Assembly (NCBI GenBank): GCA_046728075.1
Contig: JBKPDV010000079.1
Coordinates: forward strand, 1-11,821
DNA: 11,821 nucleotides
Source: JBKPDV01 sp046728075
GTDB lineage: Bacteria; Acidobacteriota; Thermoanaerobaculia; UBA5066; Gp7-AA6
Reading direction: 5' to 3'
Of the stretch, positions 1 to 5,010 are shown piece after piece (position 1 is the first letter of the stretch; each line of letters begins with the position of its first letter). The notes below the pieces were generated by a model. It ran no database searches. It saw only the letters and a program-made list of their open reading frames with translations, and was not told where the DNA came from. A program made the position numbers and the translations under genes.

Positions 1-389
1 GCTGCCACCGGGTGCGCGGCGCCGGTGTTGGTGCCCGGCGCCATCGCGGCCACGTCCCCCGCCTCCAGCAGGAAGAAACCCGCGGAGGCGGACGAGGAAC
101 CGGAAGGCGAGACGTACGTGACGATGGGAACTCGCGAGGCGAGCATCGCTGAAGTGATCTCCCGCGTGGAGGAGAGGAGTCCCCCCGGTGTCGAGAGGCC
201 GAGCACGATCAGACTCGCGCCGCCCTTGTCGCCCTCCGCGATCAGACGCCGGACGTAGTTCGCTGCGGCCGGATGAATCGGCGTGTCGATGCGGCCGACG
301 ACGACGAGGGGGCCCGGCGCCTGCGCGCCAGCAAGACCGCCCGCCGCCGCCAAACCCAGGAGGAGCCGGGCGAGCAGACGCGTCTTCAT
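1..389 (-). CDS. NfeD-family membrane-bound ClpP-class serine protease, N-terminal part (3' end outside window)
   Basis: This gene is cut by the left window edge; 129 codons are visible. Residues 1-24 (MKTRLLARLLLGLAAAGGLA and on) look like a signal peptide, so the protease domain should lie outside the cytoplasm. The mature part has the ClpP/crotonase-like order of NfeD proteases: a strand ending in LSTPGG (about residues 65-70), a helix, then PIVTYVSPSGSSSASAG with the expected nucleophile S102 in the A-S-A-G motif, then a segment rich in G, A and T. The family uses a Ser-Lys dyad; the lysine would lie beyond the edge. Full-length members usually continue into transmembrane helices and an OB-fold domain, not visible here. 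The family is linked to membrane-protein quality control, often beside stomatin-like proteins. ATG at 389 is chosen because it gives the signal peptide; the ribosome site is weak. It is divergent from the PAP2 gene at 462. Confidence 0.85.
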   Translation of the reverse strand, partial: MKTRLLARLLLGLAAAGGLAGAQAPGPLVVVGRIDTPIHPAAANYVRRLIAEGDKGGASLIVLGLSTPGGLLSSTREITSAMLASRVPIVTYVSPSGSSSASAGFFLLEAGDVAAMAPGTNTGAAHPVA

Positions 390-446
390 TTCAATTTCCG
401 AATCCTATCGCAGCCGGGAGGACGGCGCCGGGGCCGCTGCGAATCG

Positions 447-454
447 GTTATAAC
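447..454. promoter_or_regulatory. Palindromic GTTATAAC box, candidate bidirectional -10 between NfeD and PAP2 genes
   Basis: GTTATAAC is a perfect 8-bp palindrome in a very GC-rich 72-nt gap, so both strands read TATAAC, a good match to a -10 element. On the plus strand it ends 7 nt before the GTG at 462, about where transcription would begin, which implies a leaderless mRNA. On the minus strand it would give a leader of about 50 nt for the NfeD gene. No convincing -35 was found on either strand. The same TATAAC-to-start layout recurs at 10507-10512. Confidence 0.5.
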
Positions 455-461
455 GGCGGCC

Positions 462-1346
462 GTGCGCCCTCGCCCGCTCGAGACATTGAATCTCGCCACC
501 CTGGCGGTCCTCTCGACGCTGACTCTCGTTCTGTGGCGGAGGCTGCCCTCGCCCGCCGGCCTTCTCCTGCGGTACGGCCTGATGGCGGCCGCCGTTCTGA
601 TCGTCGTCTGGCTCTGGCCGCGCGAAAAGAAGCTTCCCTCCCCCGTCCGAGTCCTCCTCGACTTCTATCCGACGGCCTTCATCCCGGTGCTCTACGAAAC
701 GCTAGGCGACCTCATCGCGGCCGCGCGCGGGCCGGCCCGCGACGACGTTCTGATCGCCGCGGACCGGGCGCTCTTCGGCGTCGACGTGACCGTCTGGATG
801 CAGCGCTTCGTCCGACCCGGTCTTTCGACGCTTTTCTATCTCGCCTACACGACCTACTACTTCCTCGCGCTGGCATTGGGGGTTCTCTTCTGGCTGCGCG
901 ACAAGGCCACGCTGCGGCGCTACATTTTCACGCTGACCTTCGTGTACCTCGTCTCCTACGCCGGATACTTCGCGTTGCCGGCTCTCGGCCCGCGGTACGC
1001 CTTGGCCGCCAGCCACACGGTCCCGGTCGAGACGACCGCGATCTCGCGCGCCATCTCGGGAACGCTGGACGAGCTCGAGCATACGAAGTTCGACGTCTTT
1101 CCCTCCGGGCACACGATGATCGCGCTGACGGTGCTGCTGGTGTCCTTTCGCCGCGCCCGCGACTTCTTCTGGTGGGTCTCACCGATCGCGGTCTGCCTGG
1201 TGATCTCGACCGTGTACTGCCGGTATCACTATGTGGTGGATGTGATTGCCGGGGCGGTGCTCGCCCTGATCGCGGTGCCCGTGGGTGATCGGATCTATGA
1301 CCGCTGGGTCGAGCGTCGAGAGCAGTCAGGAGTCGGTAGTCGATAG
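462..1346 (+). CDS. PAP2_3 / Aur1-like integral membrane phosphatase or phosphotransferase
   Basis: The protein has 294 residues from the GTG chosen here, with about six hydrophobic segments (roughly residues 10-25, 38-52, 122-145, 152-172, 218-230, 238-270). PAP2 motif 2 is FDVFPSGHT (H217) and motif 3 is YCRYHYVVD (H256, D260), the catalytic His-His-Asp set. A classic first motif KxxxxxxRP is absent. The region DRALFGVDVTVWMQ followed by LPALGPRY resembles the PAP2_3 group that includes yeast Aur1 inositol-phosphorylceramide synthase, not the PgpB type; this is recognition by eye. The reading frame stays open upstream to 273, but that part overlaps the NfeD gene and has no membrane-like composition, so GTG 462, 7 nt after a TATAAC box, is preferred. 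It converges on the sphingolipid genes, so a ceramide head-group role is possible but unproven. Its last residues, QSGVGSR, and its stop come from a heptamer repeat. Confidence 0.8.
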   Translation: MRPRPLETLNLATLAVLSTLTLVLWRRLPSPAGLLLRYGLMAAAVLIVVWLWPREKKLPSPVRVLLDFYPTAFIPVLYETLGDLIAAARGPARDDVLIAADRALFGVDVTVWMQRFVRPGLSTLFYLAYTTYYFLALALGVLFWLRDKATLRRYIFTLTFVYLVSYAGYFALPALGPRYALAASHTVPVETTAISRAISGTLDELEHTKFDVFPSGHTMIALTVLLVSFRRARDFFWWVSPIAVCLVISTVYCRYHYVVDVIAGAVLALIAVPVGDRIYDRWVERREQSGVGSR

Positions 1347-1408
1347 TCGGTAGTGAGGAGAAGCTACTTCGTTCTCCCCTACCGACTATCGACTACTGAC
1401 TACCGACC
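1324..1408. repeat. Inverted heptamer arrays (AGTCGGT type) between two convergent genes; probable bidirectional terminator
   Basis: The left arm is five exact-period heptamers: AGTCAGG, AGTCGGT, AGTCGAT, AGTCGGT, AGTGAGG (1324-1358). The right arm carries related heptamers on the opposite strand (1379-1408). Bases 1338-1353 and 1379-1394 are perfectly complementary over 16 bp. Extending to 1326-1353 and 1379-1406 gives 25 of 28 pairs, with a short loop around 1363-1371. It could form one long hairpin in RNA from either strand. Both neighbouring genes stop inside it: PAP2 at 1344-1346, acyltransferase at 1393-1395. There is no clear U-tract, so the termination role is inferred from position and stem strength. 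Confidence 0.8.
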
Positions 1409-2544
1409 TCTCTTTCATACATCCGATACGTCTTATAGAGCTTCCCGCCCCAGAGGCGCACGGAGCGAATCACCAGATCGTTTTCCTCGAGCAGCCAGGA
1501 CACCTCGCAACCGGTGTAGCCGCGCTTCAGGCTGGCGCGCAGCCCGTGCTCGAACATGACCGATTGGATTCCGCGCATCCGGTAGTCCTTCTTGATGCCG
1601 AGGGTCAGCACGCGGATCGTCCGGATGCGCTTGACGCCGAGCAGGAACTTCAGCCAGCCGAAGGGCAGGAGCCTTCCCTTCAGAGGCTGGATCGCCGTGT
1701 TGTAGTCGGGCAGAGTGAGCATGAAGGCAATCGGCTCCAGGCGCCCATCGGGGTGGCGGATCTCCGCCACGAACAGAAGATCCTCCACGAGCAGCGGCTT
1801 GAGCCGCTCGGCCATGAAGTCCATCTCCTCAGGCGTCATCGGCACGAAGCCCCAGTTCTTCTCCCAGGCGGCGTTGTAGACCTCACGGATCTTGGGCAGG
1901 TCCCCCTTCAAGCCGGACTTGGAGATGTTGCGTATGACGATGTTCGGCTCGCTTCGGGCGAACCGCCCGGCCAGGCGCTGCAGGCGATCGAGCGGTTCCC
2001 GCGCGATCTCGAACCAGTAGGCCAGCAGGTCCTTCGCTTTGCGAAAGCCCGCGCCTTCGACAAGAGAGACGTAGAAGCGCGGGTTGTAGGTCATCATGAG
2101 GACCGGCGGCGAATCGAAACCGTCGATGAGCAGGCCCGCTTCGTCGTTCAACGAAGGGTTGGCGGGGCCTCGCAGGATGTTCATTTTGCGGACCCTCGCC
2201 CAGGAGTCCGCGGCGTCGAAAAGGGCACCGGCAGTCGCCGGGTCGTTTTCGCACTCGAAAAAGCCGAAGAAGGCCGTCTTCTCCTGGTGGAACTCGTTGT
2301 GGGTCCGATCGAGCACCGCGGCGATCCGTCCGACGTCTCGTCCCTCTCGCCGCGCGACGAAGAGCTGGAGCTCCGCATGTTTGAAAAATGGATTCTTGTC
2401 GGAGAAGACCTTGGCAACGTCGTCGCGCAAGGGGGCGACCCAGTTCGGATCGCCCTTGTAGATCCGGTCCGCGACGTCGAAGAATCGATTCAGCTCTTTC
2501 CGAGAGCGACCGATGCTTTCGACGGAGATCGGCGGTTCAGTCAT
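1393..2544 (-). CDS. bcerS: GNAT-superfamily acyltransferase of YghO type, candidate bacterial ceramide synthase
   Basis: This 383-residue soluble protein appears to hold two GNAT-like halves. The N-terminal half (about 10-180) includes VGRIAAVLD, FFGFFE, a GPANPSLNDEAGLLIDGFD stretch and TYNPRFY. The C-terminal half (about 200-375) includes the acetyl-CoA-loop-like segment LGIKKDYRMRGIQSVMFE (315-332). This arrangement is typical of the YghO group. Caulobacter bCerS, which N-acylates the long-chain base, is to my knowledge an acyltransferase of this kind; the assignment here rests on that and on the adjacent Spt and CerR candidates. It is probably cytoplasmic and last in the cluster, 154 nt after the Spt gene, a gap filled by the element at 2554-2700. 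ATG 2544 is the only start that keeps the N-terminal fold; its ribosome site (GAGAA) is weak. The last residues, VGSQ, and stop lie in the heptamer repeat. General GNAT fold is secure; the ceramide role is inferred. Confidence 0.75.
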   Translation of the reverse strand: MTEPPISVESIGRSRKELNRFFDVADRIYKGDPNWVAPLRDDVAKVFSDKNPFFKHAELQLFVARREGRDVGRIAAVLDRTHNEFHQEKTAFFGFFECENDPATAGALFDAADSWARVRKMNILRGPANPSLNDEAGLLIDGFDSPPVLMMTYNPRFYVSLVEGAGFRKAKDLLAYWFEIAREPLDRLQRLAGRFARSEPNIVIRNISKSGLKGDLPKIREVYNAAWEKNWGFVPMTPEEMDFMAERLKPLLVEDLLFVAEIRHPDGRLEPIAFMLTLPDYNTAIQPLKGRLLPFGWLKFLLGVKRIRTIRVLTLGIKKDYRMRGIQSVMFEHGLRASLKRGYTGCEVSWLLEENDLVIRSVRLWGGKLYKTYRMYEREVGSQ

Positions 2545-2619
2545 TTCTCGATCAGCTTACAGCTGACAGCTTCCAGCTCTCAGCTTGGAACTCCGGGTAA
2601 AAATCGGACACCACCTCGA

Positions 2620-2637
2620 TATATCAGATCTGATATA
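2620..2637. promoter_or_regulatory. 18-bp perfect palindrome (TATATCAGATCTGATATA), operator-like site
   Basis: Every base from 2620 to 2637 pairs with its mirror position, centred between 2628 and 2629. It lies in an A+T-rich island upstream of the acyltransferase gene and within 2 bp of the midpoint of the surrounding inverted arrays. It could bind a dimeric regulator or be the centre of a mobile or cruciform element. Nothing in the window identifies a cognate regulator. Confidence 0.45.
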
Positions 2638-2652
2638 GAGCGAGACCCGCAA

Positions 2653-2668
2653 AGACGGCGAACCGTCT
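2653..2668 (-). terminator. Small stem-loop after the Spt gene, weak intrinsic terminator candidate
   Basis: On the minus strand AGACGG, loop TTCG, CCGTCT is followed by TTGCGG. The stem is 6 bp, closed by a stable UUCG-type loop. The tail has only a short U run (the T's at 2652-2654 and nearby), so termination would be partial. It sits 31-46 nt after the Spt stop and before the acyltransferase gene, where it could lower downstream expression. Confidence 0.3.
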
Positions 2669-2698
2669 GGCTGATAGCTGAGAGCTGATAGCTGACAG

Positions 2699-3937
2699 CT
2701 AAACGGGCACTGCCCGCACGAGCCCGACCTGTCGCCCGACCTTCTCGATGGCGTCGAGGGCGCGGGCGAGTTGCTCGCGGGTGTGCGTGGCCATCAAGGA
2801 CGTGCGGATCAGCGCTCGGCCCGGAGGGGTGGCCGGCGAGAGGACGCAATTGACGAAGACGCCTTCCTCGTGCAGGCGCTGGACCATCATCAAGGCCGTC
2901 AGGTCTTCTCCCACGACGATCGGGACCACGGGAGTTTGCGATTCGCCCGTATTCAGTCCGAGCGACCGCAGGCCTTCCGCGAAGAATCGGGTGTTGTCCC
3001 AGAGTCTCGCGCGCCGCTCCGGCTCGCGATCCATGATGTCGACCGTGGCGAGGGCCGCGGCCACGGAGGCCGGAGGAGGAGCTGCGGAAAAGATCATCGT
3101 CCTCGCCCGATGCTTGATGTAGTCGATGATCGTGGCGTCTCCCGTGATGAACCCTCCGACGGAGGCCATCGCCTTCGAGAAGGTTCCCATGATGAGGTCC
3201 ACCTCCCGCTCGAGATGGAAATGCTCGACCGTTCCGCGTCCGGTGGCCCCCAGAACGCCGATCCCGTGAGCGTCGTCGACCATGACGGCGGTCTCGAAAT
3301 CCTCTGCCGCCGCCACGATCTCCGGCAGCGGGGCGATATCCCCTTCCATGGAAAAGACGCCGTCGACCACGATCAGCCGCCCGCGGGCCTCCGGATCGTT
3401 GGCCATCTGCCGGCGGAGGTCCCGCATGTCGTTGTGCCGGAACTTACGCACGTCGCCAAAAGAAAGACGGGCGCCATCGATGATGCAGGCATGGTCCTGC
3501 TTGTCCAGATAGACGCTGTCCCCCTTGCCGACGAGGCAGGAGATAGCCCCCAGGTTGACCTGGAAGCCGGTCGCGAAGGTCACGGCGGCTTCCTGGCGCA
3601 TGAACTCCGCCAGCCGGTCCTCGAGCCGGACGTGAAGATCCAGGGTGCCGTTCAGGAAACGGCTTCCGGCGCAACCGGTTCCGTACTTGCGGACCGCTTC
3701 GAGGGCGGCCTCCTTGACTCGGGGGTCGTTGGTCAGTCCCAGGTAGTTGTTCGACCCGAGCATGATCATCCGGCGGCCGCCGATGACGACCTCCGGATCC
3801 TGGGCAGAATCCACGACCCGGAAAAACGAGTAGACGCCAGCCTGCCGGATGCGCTCGGCGTCCTCGAACCGGAAGCACTTGTCGAACAGCGTGGGGGTAC
3901 GGACCGACCTGGTATGAGCCGGAGCGGCTTTCGTCAT
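2699..3937 (-). CDS. spt: Serine palmitoyltransferase-like alpha-oxoamine synthase (PLP-dependent)
   Basis: The 412-residue protein is a complete fold-type I alpha-oxoamine synthase. It carries LGSNNYLGLTNDPRV (60-74), YGTGCAGSRFLNGTLDLH (85-102), H149 in DHACIIDG for cofactor stacking, DDAHGIGVLG (D222 and H224) and GTFSKA with the PLP lysine K255. Spt condenses serine with a fatty acyl thioester to 3-ketosphinganine, the first step of sphingolipid synthesis. The sister enzymes KBL, BioF and HemA are similar. Spt is favoured by the N-terminal FEDAERIRQAGVYSFFRVVD region, by EEGVFVNCVLSPATPPG near the C-terminus, both seen in bacterial Spt, and by the flanking genes. It is cytoplasmic or membrane-associated; no membrane helix is seen. 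ATG 3937 has a good ribosome site (GGGAG, 4 nt upstream). It lies 49 nt after the SDR gene. No acyl-carrier-protein gene is present in the window. The stop is formed at the edge of the heptamer array. Confidence 0.85.
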   Translation of the reverse strand: MTKAAPAHTRSVRTPTLFDKCFRFEDAERIRQAGVYSFFRVVDSAQDPEVVIGGRRMIMLGSNNYLGLTNDPRVKEAALEAVRKYGTGCAGSRFLNGTLDLHVRLEDRLAEFMRQEAAVTFATGFQVNLGAISCLVGKGDSVYLDKQDHACIIDGARLSFGDVRKFRHNDMRDLRRQMANDPEARGRLIVVDGVFSMEGDIAPLPEIVAAAEDFETAVMVDDAHGIGVLGATGRGTVEHFHLEREVDLIMGTFSKAMASVGGFITGDATIIDYIKHRARTMIFSAAPPPASVAAALATVDIMDREPERRARLWDNTRFFAEGLRSLGLNTGESQTPVVPIVVGEDLTALMMVQRLHEEGVFVNCVLSPATPPGRALIRTSLMATHTREQLARALDAIEKVGRQVGLVRAVPV

Positions 3938-3973
3938 ATCTCTCCCACCCCGAAGTACCGGGATTTCCCCGCG

Positions 3974-3982
3974 ATCTTAGCA
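3974..3982 (-). promoter_or_regulatory. Possible extended -10 (TGCTAAGAT) before the Spt gene
   Basis: In the A+T-rich stretch at the end of the SDR gene, the minus strand reads TGCTAAGAT, a TGn plus -10-like hexamer 36 nt before the Spt start. A TTGATT lies only 13 nt upstream, too close for a normal -35. It may be an internal promoter letting Spt be expressed apart from the SDR gene, but the match is weak. Confidence 0.25.
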
Positions 3983-3986
3983 AATT

Positions 3987-4967
3987 TTACAAAATCAACC
4001 AGCCGCTATCCACATACCATTTCCAGGTACCCAGGAGACCGTCCTCCAGAGGGGTCGGCGCTGGAAGCTGCAGGTCCGCTCGCATTGGCAGAGCGTCGCA
4101 GAGCCAGTCGCCCGCCAGGATCTCTCGTGCTTTGTCCGAGTTGAACGGGAGAGACCTGCGAGTCAGAGTTTCCAGGATTGTCTCGAGCCAACCTGCCACC
4201 CGCACCAAGAAATCCGGGATTGGAACGACGAGCGGCCGGCGGGACGGCACCCGCGCGAGCGCTCTGCAGAAATCCGCGATCGCGATCGGATCTGGATCCG
4301 CGAGGAATCCCGTGCGGCCCGACAGGTCCCGTCGGCTCGCCGCCCGCGCGATGGCCAGAGCGGCGTCTCCAGCCTCGATCAGCTGGATGCGCCGCCGGCC
4401 GCCGGCCGCCGGGAGAAAGCCCCGCGCAGCCGCGCGAAAGAGGACGAGCAGGCCGCGGTCTTCCGGGCCATACACGACCGCGGGGCGCAGCACGATCCAT
4501 GCTCCTGACCACATTCGCGCGACCGCCTCCTCCCCTTCTCGCTTGGACAGCCCGTACCAGGAGACGGGCCGCGCCGGATCGTTTTCCGAGACCGGCCGCC
4601 CGTCCCGCGCCGGACCCGAAGCGGCCTGGCTCGAGACGAGGAGAAAGAGCGCGCCGGGGGCGGCCTTCGATGCGGCCCGAAGAAGATTCTCGGTTCCCCG
4701 CAGATTCACCTCGCGGTAATCCTCGAGCGTCCTTGCCTTGACGAGGCCCGCGACGTGGACGATCGCGTCGCATCCCAGCGCGGCACTCTCGAGGTCCGCC
4801 GTCCGCGAGAGTTCCCCCGGCCGAATCTCGACTCCTTCTGAGGCGAGCCGTTGCGCGCGCCCGAGGTCTCGAGCGATCGCTCGCACCCTCCATCCCTCCC
4901 GAGCGAGCGCTCGCGCGACGTGTCCGCCCAGGAAACCTGTCGCGCCGGTCAAGAGAACGGTTCGCAT
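3987..4967 (-). CDS. cerR: Extended short-chain dehydrogenase/epimerase, candidate CerR ceramide-pathway reductase
   Basis: This 326-residue Rossmann enzyme begins MRTVLLTGATGFLGGHVARA, with the extended-SDR glycine motif G8xxG11xxG14 and a following basic region (R28, R33) that would suit NADP(H). The catalytic set is S113 or S112 (LLVSSQAASGP) and Y138xxxK142 (WYGLSKREGE). LRPAVVYGPED and a C-terminal substrate domain are as in NAD-dependent epimerase/dehydratase family proteins. In Caulobacter the third ceramide gene, cerR, is a protein of this family that reduces the 3-keto group. The same role is inferred here from the adjacent Spt and acyltransferase candidates; by sequence alone it could act on another keto-lipid or nucleotide sugar. 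It is first in the cluster and divergent from the M1 peptidase with a 43-nt gap. ATG 4967 gives the glycine motif its usual position. No strong ribosome site is visible. Confidence 0.75.
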   Translation of the reverse strand: MRTVLLTGATGFLGGHVARALAREGWRVRAIARDLGRAQRLASEGVEIRPGELSRTADLESAALGCDAIVHVAGLVKARTLEDYREVNLRGTENLLRAASKAAPGALFLLVSSQAASGPARDGRPVSENDPARPVSWYGLSKREGEEAVARMWSGAWIVLRPAVVYGPEDRGLLVLFRAAARGFLPAAGGRRRIQLIEAGDAALAIARAASRRDLSGRTGFLADPDPIAIADFCRALARVPSRRPLVVPIPDFLVRVAGWLETILETLTRRSLPFNSDKAREILAGDWLCDALPMRADLQLPAPTPLEDGLLGTWKWYVDSGWLIL

Positions 4968-5010
4968 CGAAAAAGTTTGCCCGGGATAGTCTCCTCAGGC
5001 TGGATTATTC

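Larger units (their letters stand above)
2554..2700. repeat. 147-bp MITE-like element: inverted heptamer arrays around an 18-bp palindrome
   Basis: Array A (2554-2586) is AGCTTAC, AGCTGAC, AGCTTCC, AGCTCTC, AGCTT. Array B (2670-2700) reads GCTGATA, GCTGAGA, GCTGATA, GCTGACA, GCT. Both have an exact 7-nt period, and on opposite strands both fit the consensus NNNCAGC, so they form imperfect terminal inverted repeats. The 83-nt core is much richer in A+T than the genes and holds the palindrome at 2620-2637 and a small stem-loop at 2653-2668. No open reading frame in the core looks real. It separates the Spt and acyltransferase genes and supplies the Spt stop codon (2699-2701). Confidence 0.75.

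Noticed and set aside
273..461. Upstream extension of the PAP2 frame from ATG 273
   Set aside because: It would overlap the NfeD gene by over 100 nt and adds an arginine-rich stretch unlike a membrane-protein N-terminus. GTG 462 follows a good TATA box.
1324..1408. CRISPR array
   Set aside because: The units are 7 nt, contiguous and without spacers, and the two arms are inverted.
2699..3937. 2-amino-3-ketobutyrate CoA ligase (Kbl) or BioF
   Set aside because: The fold is shared, but there is no threonine dehydrogenase or biotin gene nearby, and the N- and C-terminal blocks and neighbours fit Spt better. Not fully excluded.
2771..4144. Open frame of 457 codons on the plus strand opposite the Spt gene
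   Set aside because: Its composition is that of a reverse-strand shadow in GC-rich DNA. The minus strand has a full set of alpha-oxoamine synthase motifs here.
4968..5010. Clear divergent promoter between the SDR and M1 peptidase genes
   Set aside because: GGATAGTC / GACTATCC is present, but neither strand gives a convincing -10 and -35 at proper spacing, so no site is called in this 43-nt gap.
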